DNA of 64,000 bases, taken from GCA-2733415 sp965178635. GTDB lineage: Bacteria > Bacteroidota > Bacteroidia > Flavobacteriales > Flavobacteriaceae. Location of the stretch: the NCBI GenBank assembly GCA_965178635.1, contig CBCXVT010000030.1, forward strand, positions 1 to 64,000, in the 5' to 3' direction. The translations under genes were made by a program, and so were the position numbers. Below the pieces are notes generated by a model that saw only the letters and a program-made list of their open reading frames with translations, did not search any database and was not told the DNA's origin. Each line of letters begins with the position of its first letter. Position 1 is the first letter of the stretch. Below, piece after piece: positions 21,381 to 30,775 of this stretch.

Positions 21381-21923
21381 TTATTTTTTTTCTCTAAAAC
21401 GTTTGTAGATTTTAACGAGTAGCATTAAAACTACTGATAAAGAAATGATGCCAACTACTCCAAAAATCCAATTGACTTCATGCCTAACAATGACTAAAAA
21501 TACTACTGAAAATAAGATGATTGTTGCACCTTCATTAAACAATCGCATGTAGCTTGAAGAGTGTTTTACAATACCATTTTGTAGTTGCTTGTAAATCTGA
21601 TGGCATTTAAAATGATACAAATATAAAAGCACAATAAACCCTAATTTGACTTGCATCCATGGCAGGTACAATAATCCAGAGTTTAAATACAGTAATGTTC
21701 CAGCGAATATTAGAGTTAAGATTGCAGATGGCCATGTGATGATGTACCACAATCGGTTAGCCATTAATTTTAATTGTTCACCTAAAATTTCTTTATCTGG
21801 TGAAGGTTTATGAGATGCTTCAATTTGATAAATAAATAATCGAACAATATAGAATAAGCCAGCAAACCAAGTGATGACAAAAATTAAATGTAAGGCCTTT
21901 ATGTAATTATAATATTCAGCCAT
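21381..21923 (-). CDS. hemJ: protoporphyrinogen IX oxidase, HemJ type
   Basis: A 180-residue inner-membrane protein with about five helices. The N-terminus YIKALHLIFVITWFAGLFYI and the downstream conserved His, Arg and Lys residues match the HemJ family, which Bacteroidota annotation often calls CopD. HemJ oxidises protoporphyrinogen IX to protoporphyrin IX, the step just before ferrochelatase. Its start overlaps the end of hemH by eight bases, which strongly supports the heme role over a copper role. It is intact. Confidence 0.85.
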   Translation of the reverse strand: MAEYYNYIKALHLIFVITWFAGLFYIVRLFIYQIEASHKPSPDKEILGEQLKLMANRLWYIITWPSAILTLIFAGTLLYLNSGLLYLPWMQVKLGFIVLLYLYHFKCHQIYKQLQNGIVKHSSSYMRLFNEGATIILFSVVFLVIVRHEVNWIFGVVGIISLSVVLMLLVKIYKRFREKK

Positions 21924-22956
21924 TTGTAATAGGATTAATCGATTTTGTTTCCCAATCTTTAATCCATTTTGCTAATAGTTTTGCCCAATCGTCATTGTCA
22001 TTCAAGCATGGTATGGTATGGAATTCTTCTCCGCCAACCTCTTTAAATAACTCTTTACCTTCCATGGCTATTTCTTCTAAAGTTTCTAAACAATCCGATA
22101 CAAATGCCGGAGTAACTACAACCATTTTTTTAGTACCATTTAAACCAAAACGTTCAATTGTTCTGTCGGTATAAGGCAATAGCCATTGGTCAAAACCTAA
22201 ACGTGACTGAAAAGACGTACTATATGTACCTTCTTTTAAGTTCAACTTTTTCGCTACCATTTTAGTGGTTTCTAAACATTGATGACGGTAGCAAAATTGA
22301 TGCGCTTTTGAAGGCGTATCGCAACAACTCCCATCTATTTTACAATGTGATTTCGTAATATCTTGTTTCCTAATATGTCTTTCCGGAACACCATGATATG
22401 AAAACAACAGTTGCTCATAGTCAATGTTTTCTAAGCCTTTTTTAATAGAGTTTGATAATACATCTATATAATCTTGCTTATTATAAAACGCAGGTAGTGA
22501 GTCGATTTTTAAATTCGGAAAGTGCTCTTTCTGTAATTTATCAGCTAGAACCGTAATGGTTTCTGTGGTTGCCATTGCAAATTGCGGATATAATGGAATG
22601 ATATGTACATCATTTACACCTTTATCAACCAACTCTTGTAACCCTTTTTTAATGGTCATTGCGCCATAACGCATTGCCAAAGCAATAGGCGTATCTGTAT
22701 GTGATTGTACCTTTGCCTTTAAACGCTCAGAAATGACTATCAAAGGTGAGCCTTCTTCCCACCAAATTTTCTGATAAGCAGCAGCAGATTTTTTTGGTCT
22801 CGTTTTTAAAACAATTCCTTTAACAATAAAAGCTCTTAATAGATAGTTCACATCAATAACGCGTGGATCCATTAAAAACTCGTCTAAATATTTTTTAACA
22901 TCCTTAGGATTTGTACTATCTGGAGATCCTAAATTAACAAGTAAAACACCTTTCAT
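21916..22956 (-). CDS. hemH: ferrochelatase
   Basis: A 346-residue enzyme that inserts Fe2+ into protoporphyrin IX. The N-terminal VLLVNLGSPDS, the metal-site His188 in SYHGVPERH and the VVVTPAFVSDCLETLEEI segment with its acidic residues are present. A Cys-rich stretch between about 204 and 230 (HCKIDGSCC, then FCYRHQC) is common in bacterial ferrochelatases and may hold an Fe-S cluster. It follows the AraC-type regulator by one base and overlaps hemJ, so the three genes form one unit. Confidence 0.93.
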   Translation of the reverse strand: MKGVLLVNLGSPDSTNPKDVKKYLDEFLMDPRVIDVNYLLRAFIVKGIVLKTRPKKSAAAYQKIWWEEGSPLIVISERLKAKVQSHTDTPIALAMRYGAMTIKKGLQELVDKGVNDVHIIPLYPQFAMATTETITVLADKLQKEHFPNLKIDSLPAFYNKQDYIDVLSNSIKKGLENIDYEQLLFSYHGVPERHIRKQDITKSHCKIDGSCCDTPSKAHQFCYRHQCLETTKMVAKKLNLKEGTYSTSFQSRLGFDQWLLPYTDRTIERFGLNGTKKMVVVTPAFVSDCLETLEEIAMEGKELFKEVGGEEFHTIPCLNDNDDWAKLLAKWIKDWETKSINPITNG

Positions 22957-22957
22957 G

Positions 22958-23821
22958 TTATTGGTTTTGATTTAATGATTGTATATATTTTTTCGGAGTA
23001 ATTCCGAACTTTTTTTTGTATGCTGCAATAAAATGACTGGATGTGCTGTAGCCAACTTGTAAACCAACTTCATTGACATTTACGGTATTTGTTTCTAGTA
23101 GTTTTCTTGCATATTCCATCTTATAATTGAATAAGAAACTGAACACGGAATCACCATAAATTTGTTTAAACCCTTCCTTTATTTTCTTTAGGCTTAAGCC
23201 TACTTCATCTGCTAACTCTTGCAAACTCGGTGGATCAACCATTCTACTGATAACGATGTCTTTAGCTTTTTTAATTTTCTGAACATAATCTTCATCAATT
23301 AAAAATGGGCATTTTTCGTTGTTTGATTCATCGTTTGTGTTAAAAAATAAACTCAATAATTCGTATACTTTTCCTTTTACGTAAAGGTTTTTGATAGAAC
23401 TATTTACGTTAAAATTTAAAATCTGATTTAAAACTAATGCCATTTGAGGTGTAGTTTGTCCATCATCATAATATTTTTTAGCTTTATTTTCATCGCTTAG
23501 AAAAGGAATATAAGCTGCCTCTTGAGAAAATAATGAGTGAAATTTTTCTATTGAAATAAGAACGGATATGACCCATGATTTAGAGCGTAACTCAAGATTA
23601 ACAGGCAGTTTTTTTAAAGTGTTATAAAGCAATACATGCCTAGAGTCTAAGACATCAAAAGCATAGGAACTGTCGTTAAATATAAAGCGAGAACTTCCTT
23701 TTATACAGAAATGAAACTGAATAAAGTTACTGTCAATATCTTTTTGAAAGTGCTGTATGTCATCTGTCTCATTTTTAGAGAGTAACACAAAAAAACCTTT
23801 TTCTAACTTAATTTCTATCAT
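22958..23821 (-). CDS. AraC-family transcriptional regulator
   Basis: A 287-residue regulator. The C-terminal ~100 residues form the double helix-turn-helix: the first in LQELADEVGLSLKKIKEGFKQIYG, the second in VNEVGLQVGYSTSSHFIAAYKKKFGITPKKY. The N-terminal ~180 residues look like a cupin-type sensor but have no family I can name. It is the first gene of the hemH-hemJ transcript and is divergent from hemA, with 220 bases between it and the preferred hemA starts. This position suggests that it controls heme or iron genes on both sides, which is inference. Confidence 0.85.
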   Translation of the reverse strand: MIEIKLEKGFFVLLSKNETDDIQHFQKDIDSNFIQFHFCIKGSSRFIFNDSSYAFDVLDSRHVLLYNTLKKLPVNLELRSKSWVISVLISIEKFHSLFSQEAAYIPFLSDENKAKKYYDDGQTTPQMALVLNQILNFNVNSSIKNLYVKGKVYELLSLFFNTNDESNNEKCPFLIDEDYVQKIKKAKDIVISRMVDPPSLQELADEVGLSLKKIKEGFKQIYGDSVFSFLFNYKMEYARKLLETNTVNVNEVGLQVGYSTSSHFIAAYKKKFGITPKKYIQSLNQNQ

Positions 23822-23920
23822 GGTACTTTTACCGTTGTTTTTCTAATCAATTTTTAGGGTAATAGCAAGCTTCTTATTTAGAATGATTCCAAGTAAATAA
23901 TCTGTAAAAGCTTATTTACA

Positions 23921-23931
23921 GTACAAAACTA
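23921..23931 (-). promoter_or_regulatory. putative -7 element of the AraC-hemH transcript, mirrored copy
   Basis: The plus strand reads GTACAAAACTA, so the minus strand carries TAGTTTTGTAC, an exact TAnnTTTG match with three extra bases. The same 11 bases occur in the opposite orientation at 24028-24038 in front of hemA. The AraC gene starts about 100 bases downstream. Confidence 0.5.
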
Positions 23932-24027
23932 AACTTTTAAGCTGTTTTTTAAACTTATATCACTAGAAAAAATTAAAAATCGACATAAAAAGAACTTTTA
24001 GCGATACTTTTATTAAAATGATAATAA

Positions 24028-24038
24028 TAGTTTTGTAC
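24028..24038 (+). promoter_or_regulatory. putative -7 element of hemA, mirrored copy
   Basis: TAGTTTTGTAC contains TAGTTTTG (24028-24035), an exact TAnnTTTG match, and is the inverted copy of the element at 23921-23931. Transcription would start near 24042, which argues against the far-upstream ATG at 24018 as the hemA start. The -33 region is poor. Confidence 0.5.
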
Positions 24039-24047
24039 TCAATGATA

Positions 24048-25301
24048 ATGACTACTATGCAGCAAAGACCAGAATCGAGAGGAACTACATTTTATGCTAT
24101 TGGCTTAAGTTATAAAAAAGCAGACGCCAAAGTGAGAGGGAAGTTTAGTTTAGACGCCCCAAAAAAAGAGGCGCTATTAGTGCAAGCTAAATCTGCGGGT
24201 ATTTCTAATTTGATTGTAACTTCTACGTGCAACAGGACAGAATTGTATGGTTTTGCAGAACATCCTTTTCAACTCATTAAACACTTGTGTGAAAACACAA
24301 ACGGAACTGTAGAAGAGTTTCAAGAAGTGGCTTATGTGTATAAAAGTAACGATGCTATTAGGCATATGTTTAAAGTAGGGACTGGTTTGGATAGTCAAAT
24401 TCTTGGTGATTTTGAAATTATCAGCCAGTTAAAAACAAGTTTTATATTGTCTAAAAAACATGATTTAGCTGATGCTTACATGGAGCGCTTAATTAATGAG
24501 GTAATTCGCGCTAGTAAAAAAATTAAAAATGAAACAGAAATAAGTTCAGGGGCAACATCGGTATCATTTGCATCTGTTCAATATATTTTAAAGAATGTTT
24601 CTAATGTTTCTGATAAGAACATTCTATTGTTTGGAACAGGGAAAATTGGTAGAAACACCTGTGATAATTTAGTAAAACATATTGATAATAAACACATTTC
24701 TTTAATTAATAGAACGAAGGATAAAGCTGAAAAAATAGCAGGAAAATTCGATTTAACAGTTAAGGATTACGCTAACTTACAAACTGAGATTCAGGATTCT
24801 GATATTGTTATTGTGGCTACCGGAGCACGCCAACCAACAGTAGATAAAGAGGTGTTATCTTCAACCAATAAAGAATTACTGATATTAGATTTGTCAATTC
24901 CTAAAAATGTTTCTGATGATGTTTTAGAGTTGCCAAATGTCACTTTGGTGCATTTGGACGATTTATCAAAAGTTACTGACGATACTTTAGAAAGAAGAAA
25001 AGAGCATTTGCCACAAGCAGAATTAATTATAAGTGAGGTAAAATCTGATTTTTTAGCCTGGTTAGAAACTAGAAAATTCGCGCCGACAATTAAAGCGCTA
25101 AAGTATAAATTACAACAAATTAAATCTGAAGAAATAGATTACCAAAGAAGAAAAAACAACCAGTTTGACGAAGATCAAGCTGAGGTTTTATCAGATAGAA
25201 TCATACAAAAAATCACGAAGCATTTCGCTAATCATTTAAAAGCAGATGATACATCAACAAATGATAGTATTGAAATGATTCAGAAAGTATTCCAACTCTA
25301 A
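24048..25301 (+). CDS. hemA: glutamyl-tRNA reductase
   Basis: Makes glutamate-1-semialdehyde from Glu-tRNA, the first committed step of tetrapyrrole synthesis. The active-site Cys lies in TSTCNRTELYG, the tRNA-contact segment GTGLDSQILGDFEI is intact, and the NADPH motif LLFGTGKIGRN follows in the middle. The C-terminal dimerisation helices complete a protein of about 417 residues. The start is uncertain: in-frame ATGs lie at 24018, 24042, 24048 and 24057, and the putative promoter makes the first unlikely. Four bases separate it from hemC. Confidence 0.92.
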   Translation: MTTMQQRPESRGTTFYAIGLSYKKADAKVRGKFSLDAPKKEALLVQAKSAGISNLIVTSTCNRTELYGFAEHPFQLIKHLCENTNGTVEEFQEVAYVYKSNDAIRHMFKVGTGLDSQILGDFEIISQLKTSFILSKKHDLADAYMERLINEVIRASKKIKNETEISSGATSVSFASVQYILKNVSNVSDKNILLFGTGKIGRNTCDNLVKHIDNKHISLINRTKDKAEKIAGKFDLTVKDYANLQTEIQDSDIVIVATGARQPTVDKEVLSSTNKELLILDLSIPKNVSDDVLELPNVTLVHLDDLSKVTDDTLERRKEHLPQAELIISEVKSDFLAWLETRKFAPTIKALKYKLQQIKSEEIDYQRRKNNQFDEDQAEVLSDRIIQKITKHFANHLKADDTSTNDSIEMIQKVFQL

Positions 25302-25305
25302 TTTC

Positions 25306-26220
25306 ATGGGAAAAGTAATAAGAATAGGTACGCGCGATAGTCAATTAGCATTATGGCAAGCAACAACTGTACAACAACAATTGACCGATTTAGGCTATAA
25401 AACAGAATTAGTCCCTGTAAAATCTACAGGAGATGTTGTGCTAGATAAACCCTTGTATGAATTAGGAATTACAGGAATATTTACAAAAACACTTGATGTT
25501 GCCATGTTAAATGGCGATGTTGATATTGCTGTGCATTCTATGAAAGATGTGCCTACAGCATTACCAATTGGAATAAGACAAACAGCAGTTTTGGAACGTG
25601 CAAATTCTAGTGATATTTTAGTACATAAAGGGTTAGATTTCTTAGAAACAGAAGGGACTATTGCAACAGGGAGTTTACGACGTAAAGCACAGTGGCTGCA
25701 TAGATACCCAAGTCATAATGTGGTTGATTTACGAGGAAACGTCAACTTGCGTTTACAAAAGCTAGATTATAATAATTGGGGTGGTGCCATTTTTGCAAAA
25801 GCAGGACTAGAACGTATAGATGTTTTGCCAGAAAACTATATTGATTTGAACTGGATGGTTCCAGCACCGGCACAAGGGGCGGTTGTGGTACATACCATGA
25901 AAAATGATAAATTTACTACAGAAGCTGTTGCGAAGCTAAATGATAACATGACAGAAGTTTGTACAACAGTAGAACGTCAATTTTTAAGAGAGTTAGAAGG
26001 TGGATGTACAGCACCAATAGGAGCATTAGCCACTATTAAAAATAATGAATTGTCTTTTGAGGGCGTGTTGTTCTCATTAGATGGCGAACAAAAAATAGAG
26101 GTAACTCTTGAAAATATTCCAGTTTCTGAAGTGGAAAATTTAGGAAAAAAATGTGCTCAAGAAATACTGTCTAACGGTGGTAAAGAATTAATGCAGCAAA
26201 TAAAAGCGGAATTGAAATAA
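25306..26220 (+). CDS. hemC: porphobilinogen deaminase
   Basis: A 304-residue enzyme that polymerises four porphobilinogens to hydroxymethylbilane. The active-site segments VHSMKDVPT and GSLRRKAQW, and Cys234 in LEGGCTAPIGA, which carries the dipyrromethane cofactor, are present. The gene is complete, with hemA four bases upstream and hemD five bases downstream. Confidence 0.95.
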   Translation: MGKVIRIGTRDSQLALWQATTVQQQLTDLGYKTELVPVKSTGDVVLDKPLYELGITGIFTKTLDVAMLNGDVDIAVHSMKDVPTALPIGIRQTAVLERANSSDILVHKGLDFLETEGTIATGSLRRKAQWLHRYPSHNVVDLRGNVNLRLQKLDYNNWGGAIFAKAGLERIDVLPENYIDLNWMVPAPAQGAVVVHTMKNDKFTTEAVAKLNDNMTEVCTTVERQFLRELEGGCTAPIGALATIKNNELSFEGVLFSLDGEQKIEVTLENIPVSEVENLGKKCAQEILSNGGKELMQQIKAELK

Positions 26221-26225
26221 ACGTT

Positions 26226-26880
26226 ATGAAGAGTGTAAAGGTTTTATCTACAAAAAAACTATCCTCTGAACAAATAGAATTATTCAAGAATACTCAAATA
26301 GATATAGAAGCATACAATGCTATTTCTGTTGATAAGGTAGCTTTTGGATATAATGATCAAATAGAAAACGCAATTATCACAAGTCAGAATGCTGCAAGAA
26401 TTATTATTGATGCAAATACGCAAATTAAAAAGGTGTTTTGCGTAGGTGAAAAGACTACGGTCTTATTACAAGAGCTTGGTTATAATGTCGCTAAAACATC
26501 AAAAAACGCATTAAGTTTAGCTGATTTCATTGTTGAAAATCGTAAAAATGACAGTTTTACGTTCTTTTGCGGAAATAGAAGAAGAGATGAATTGCCAGAT
26601 TTGTTGAAAGAAAACGCTATCAATTTCAGTGAAAAAATGATATATGAGACAAGGTTAAATTCTCGAAAATTTAAAAGTAATTTTGAGGGGATTTTATTTT
26701 TTAGCCCAAGTGGCGTACAAAGTTATATTCAAGAAAATTCATTAACAAACTCAATCGTTTTTTGCATAGGAAATACGACTGCAAACGAAGCTAAAAAAAC
26801 ACACCTCAAATATTGTTATTGCAGATCAATCTACAATAGAAGACACAATAGCTGCTGCAATCCATTATTTCAAAAGCTAA
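26226..26880 (+). CDS. hemD: uroporphyrinogen-III synthase (frameshifted)
   Basis: Closes hydroxymethylbilane to uroporphyrinogen III. About 217 residues in the usual two-lobed form, with the central AIITSQNAARII and the later EGILFFSPSGVQSYI motif. One extra A in the run near 26802 shifts the frame after NEAKK. The correct continuation reads HTSNIVIADQSTIEDTI and stops at 26880. Because of the extra base, the uncorrected frame runs on through the ileS start, which makes a false HemD-IleS fusion. Confidence 0.87.
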
Positions 26881-26907
26881 ATAGTACACTTTTTCCTATA
26901 AATTGCT

Positions 26908-26915
26908 TATTTTCG
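26908..26915 (+). promoter_or_regulatory. possible -7 element of ileS
   Basis: TATTTTCG in the hemD-ileS gap matches TAnnTTTG with one mismatch, 25 bases before the ATG at 26940. The -33 region has only a T-run. It is a weak candidate that would give ileS expression independent of the heme genes. Confidence 0.3.
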
Positions 26916-26939
26916 CATACTTATAAAAATAAGAAGAAA

Positions 26940-29900
26940 ATGAGTACGAAGTTTACGGAATACAAGGGGCTTAACTTGCCAAATGTTGCTGATGAGATAT
27001 TAAAATTCTGGGAGGAAAATAATATTTTTGATAAAAGTATAACGACTCGTGATGACAACAAACCATTCGTGTTTTTTGAAGGACCACCTTCTGCTAACGG
27101 AATGCCAGGAATTCATCACGTAATGGGGCGTACCATTAAAGATATTTTTTGCCGTTACAAAACTCAAAAAGGATTTCAAGTAAAACGTAAAGCAGGTTGG
27201 GATACGCACGGACTTCCAGTAGAACTTGGTGTTGAAAAAGAGCTTGGTATTACTAAAGAAGATATCGGTACAAAAATTACTGTTGAAGAATACAACGCTG
27301 CTTGTAAAAAAGCAGTTATGAAATATACTGATATCTGGAATAGCCTAACTGAAAAAATGGGGTATTGGGTAGATATGGAAGATCCGTACGTAACGTACAA
27401 ACCAAAATACATGGAAAGTGTATGGTGGTTGTTAAAACAAATCTATGAGAAAGATTTAATCTATAAGGGTTATACAATTCAGCCTTATTCTCCTAAAGCA
27501 GGTACAGGTTTAAGTTCGCACGAAATTAACCAACCAGGCGCATACCAAGATGTAACCGATACTACTATTGTTGCGCAGTTTAAAGCTGTAAAAGACACCT
27601 TACCAAAAGCATTACAAATTGATGGCGATGTGCATTTAATGGCATGGACAACCACACCTTGGACCTTACCAAGTAATACGGCATTGACTGTTGGCGCTAA
27701 GATTGATTATGTATTGGTGAAAACATTCAACCAGTACACATTTGAAGCTACTAATGTAATTTTGGCTAAGAATTTAGTTGGCAAACAATTTGCAGGTAAA
27801 AAGTTTAATCAAGTAGAAAACGAAGCTGATTTACTGGCTTATGAATCTGGGGCTAAACAAATTCCATATTTTATAGTTTCAGAACATAAAGGCGCTGATT
27901 TAGTAGGTATCAAATATGAACAATTATTACCATATGCATTACCATACGAGACGCCAGAAGAAGCATTCAGAGTTATTCCTGGTGACTTTGTAACTACAGA
28001 AGACGGAACAGGAATTGTACATACGGCACCAACGTTTGGAGCAGATGATGCTTTGGTAGCGAAAGATGCTGGAGTACCACCACTATTAGTGAAAGATGCT
28101 AATGATAATTTAGTGCCATTGGTAGATTTACAAGGGAAATTCACTAAAGACATGGGTGAGTTTGCTGGTATGTATGTGAAAAATGAATATTATGCAGATG
28201 GTGAAGCGCCAGAAAAATCTGTAGATGTTCAAATTGCTATCAAATTAAAAGAAGAAAACAAAGCCTTTAAGGTTGAGAAATATGTGCATAGTTATCCACA
28301 TTGTTGGCGAACTGACAAACCAATTTTATACTACCCGTTAGATTCTTGGTTTATAAAAGTGACTGATGTAAAAGATAAAATGCACTCACTAAACGAAGAA
28401 ATTAATTGGAAACCTGAAGCAACTGGTACTGGTCGTTTTGGAAATTGGTTGAAAAACGCTAATGATTGGAATTTATCACGCTCACGTTTCTGGGGAATTC
28501 CATTACCAATTTGGAGGTCTGAAGATGGTACAGAAGTTAAAATAATGGGTTCTGTTGCTGAGTTGAAAGAAGAAATGCAACGTGCAGTATCTGCAGGTGT
28601 CATGTCAGAAGATATTTTTGCTGAGTTTGTTGTTGGAGACATGTCTGATGAAAATTATGATACGATTGACTTGCATAAAAACGTTGTAGATAAAATTACA
28701 TTAGTGTCAGATTCTGGACAACCAATGACGCGTGAAGCAGATTTGATTGATGTGTGGTTTGACTCTGGTTCTATGCCTTATGCGCAATGGCATTATCCGT
28801 TTGAAAATAAAGCACTCGTTGATAACACATGGAAAACGGCAGACTTTATTGCTGAAGGTGTAGATCAAACTCGAGGATGGTTCTATACATTACACGCAAT
28901 TGCAACTTTGGTTTTTGATGATAAAGCCTATAAAAACGTGGTATCTAACGGATTGGTGTTAGATAAAAACGGACAGAAAATGTCGAAGCGTTTAGGAAAC
29001 GGAATTGACCCGTTTTCAACTTTAGATAAATTTGGACCAGATGCCACAAGATGGTATATGATTTCAAATGCAAATCCGTGGGACAATTTAAAGTTCGATT
29101 TAGATGGAATTACCGAGGTAAGTAGAAAGTTTTTCGGAACATTATACAACACGTATTCATTCTTTAGTTTGTATGCAAACTTAGACAATTTTAATTACTC
29201 AGAAGAGGATATCGCAATTGCTGATAGACCAGAAATAGACCGTTGGGTATTATCTGAATTACACAGTTTAGTACAAAAAGTAGATGAGTATTACGGAGGT
29301 TATGAACCAACAAAGGCAACACGTGCAATTTCAGATTTTGTACAAGAACATTTAAGCAACTGGTTTGTACGTTTGAGTAGAAGACGCTTTTGGAAAGGTG
29401 ACTATGCTCACGATAAAATTTCTGCATATCAAACGTTGTATACCTGTTTAGAAACGATTTCTAAGTTGGCGGCACCAGTGGCGCCATTCTTTATGGATAG
29501 GTTGTATAAAGATTTAACCAAAACAACGAATAGAAGTGCATATGAAAGTGTGCATTTAGCAAACTTCCCAGTAGCCGATTTAATGATTATTGATAAATCA
29601 CTGGAAAGTAAAATGGAGAAGGCGCAAACAATATCTTCTTTAGTATTGTCGTTAAGAGCTAAAGAGAAAATTAATGTGCGTAAGCCATTACAACGTGTGA
29701 TGATTCCTGTAATGAACGCTCTTGAAAAAGAAGAGATTTTAGCAGTTGCAAACCTGATTAAGTCTGAAGTAAATGTTAAAGATATTGAATTGTTAGACGA
29801 TGCTTCAGGGATTCTTGTTAAACAAATTAAGCCTAATTTTAAAGCTTTAGGCCCGCGTTTCGGTAAAGATATGAAAGCGGTTGCAGGCGCTATTATGCAA

Positions 29901-30341
29901 TTCGATCAAGATAATATCATAGAAATTGAACAAAATGGAGGAATTTCGCTTGATATTAATGGAAAAAATATTAACTTGAACTTAGAAGATGTGGAAATAT
30001 CTTCTCAAGATATTGAAGGTTGGTCTGTTGCAAATGCAAACGGATTAACAGTAGCGTTAGATGTTACTATTTCTGAGGAACTACGCAATGAGGGGATTGC
30101 TAGAGAATTGGTAAATAGAATTCAGAATTTACGTAAAGATTCTGGATTTGAGGTAACAGATAAGATTACAGTGGCAATTCAAAAAGATGGGATTTTAGAA
30201 AACGCTATCAACAATACACTTGAGGATTATATTAAAACGGAAACCTTAACCGAAAAGATCGATTTACTAACCACAGTAAATAATGGTATAGATATTGCTT
30301 TTGACAATATAGAAACTAAATTATTTATTGAAAAAATATAA
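26940..30341 (+). CDS. ileS: isoleucyl-tRNA synthetase
   Basis: A 1133-residue class I synthetase of the long, C-terminally extended type. The ATP motif appears as PGIHHVMGR (57-64), and KMSKR lies at 680-684. The editing domain contains the WTTTPWTLPSN and DGTGIVHTAPTFG motifs, followed by the catalytic DVWFDSGSMP and the anticodon-binding helices. The ATG at 26940 follows the hemD stop by 59 bases. The gene is free of frameshifts over 3.4 kb. Confidence 0.96.
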   Translation: MSTKFTEYKGLNLPNVADEILKFWEENNIFDKSITTRDDNKPFVFFEGPPSANGMPGIHHVMGRTIKDIFCRYKTQKGFQVKRKAGWDTHGLPVELGVEKELGITKEDIGTKITVEEYNAACKKAVMKYTDIWNSLTEKMGYWVDMEDPYVTYKPKYMESVWWLLKQIYEKDLIYKGYTIQPYSPKAGTGLSSHEINQPGAYQDVTDTTIVAQFKAVKDTLPKALQIDGDVHLMAWTTTPWTLPSNTALTVGAKIDYVLVKTFNQYTFEATNVILAKNLVGKQFAGKKFNQVENEADLLAYESGAKQIPYFIVSEHKGADLVGIKYEQLLPYALPYETPEEAFRVIPGDFVTTEDGTGIVHTAPTFGADDALVAKDAGVPPLLVKDANDNLVPLVDLQGKFTKDMGEFAGMYVKNEYYADGEAPEKSVDVQIAIKLKEENKAFKVEKYVHSYPHCWRTDKPILYYPLDSWFIKVTDVKDKMHSLNEEINWKPEATGTGRFGNWLKNANDWNLSRSRFWGIPLPIWRSEDGTEVKIMGSVAELKEEMQRAVSAGVMSEDIFAEFVVGDMSDENYDTIDLHKNVVDKITLVSDSGQPMTREADLIDVWFDSGSMPYAQWHYPFENKALVDNTWKTADFIAEGVDQTRGWFYTLHAIATLVFDDKAYKNVVSNGLVLDKNGQKMSKRLGNGIDPFSTLDKFGPDATRWYMISNANPWDNLKFDLDGITEVSRKFFGTLYNTYSFFSLYANLDNFNYSEEDIAIADRPEIDRWVLSELHSLVQKVDEYYGGYEPTKATRAISDFVQEHLSNWFVRLSRRRFWKGDYAHDKISAYQTLYTCLETISKLAAPVAPFFMDRLYKDLTKTTNRSAYESVHLANFPVADLMIIDKSLESKMEKAQTISSLVLSLRAKEKINVRKPLQRVMIPVMNALEKEEILAVANLIKSEVNVKDIELLDDASGILVKQIKPNFKALGPRFGKDMKAVAGAIMQFDQDNIIEIEQNGGISLDINGKNINLNLEDVEISSQDIEGWSVANANGLTVALDVTISEELRNEGIARELVNRIQNLRKDSGFEVTDKITVAIQKDGILENAINNTLEDYIKTETLTEKIDLLTTVNNGIDIAFDNIETKLFIEKI

Positions 30342-30347
30342 AATAAA

Positions 30348-30731
30348 ATGAGTGAAGATATAAAAGTAAGATATGCTGATGCTGATTTAGCAGAATTTAA
30401 AGTCATCATTGAAGCAAAAATTGAAAAAGCAAAGGCTTACGCTGAGCTTTTAAAGAGTGCGTATATGAATGACCATAATAATGGTACTGAAGATACATCA
30501 CCAACATTTAAGGCATTTGATGAAGGCTCTCAAACCATGAGTAAAGAGCGTAATATGCAATTGGCGCAACGTCAAGAAAAATTTATTCGTGATTTAAAAA
30601 ATGCGTTGGCGCGTATAGAAAATAAAACCTATGGAGTATGTCGCGTGTTAGGAAAATTAATTGCAAAAGAACGTTTGAAGTTAGTGCCACATGCTACATT
30701 GAGCATTGAAGCTAAAAACTTACAGAAATAA
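30348..30731 (+). CDS. TraR/DksA-family protein with degenerate zinc finger
   Basis: A 127-residue coiled-coil protein with the DksA-type C-terminal region. In a classical DksA two CxxC pairs bind zinc; here only the first Cys is left (YGVCRVLGKLIAKERLKLVP), and the last pair is replaced by SIEA. This degenerate form is common in Bacteroidota. It starts six bases after ileS, so it is cotranscribed, and it is followed by a strong terminator. It probably binds RNA polymerase through the secondary channel; a stringent-response role is family-based inference. Confidence 0.8.
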   Translation: MSEDIKVRYADADLAEFKVIIEAKIEKAKAYAELLKSAYMNDHNNGTEDTSPTFKAFDEGSQTMSKERNMQLAQRQEKFIRDLKNALARIENKTYGVCRVLGKLIAKERLKLVPHATLSIEAKNLQK

Positions 30732-30734
30732 ATA

Positions 30735-30763
30735 AAACGCTCCTGAAAAGGAGCGTTTTTTAT
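30735..30763 (+). terminator. intrinsic terminator after the ileS-TraR/DksA genes
   Basis: AAACGCTCC and GGAGCGTTT form a perfect nine-base-pair stem around TGAAAA, followed by a T-run. This is a textbook Rho-independent terminator, four bases after the stop at 30731. Confidence 0.9.
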
Positions 30764-30775
30764 ACCTAAAAACAG

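Noticed and set aside
24018..24047. ATG at 24018 as the hemA start
   Set aside because: It lies before the expected transcription start of the TAGTTTTG element; later in-frame ATGs fit the family N-terminus better.
26226..30341. A 1371-residue HemD-IleS fusion protein
   Set aside because: One extra A near 26802 removes the hemD stop; correcting it gives a normal HemD ending at 26880 and a normal IleS start at 26940.
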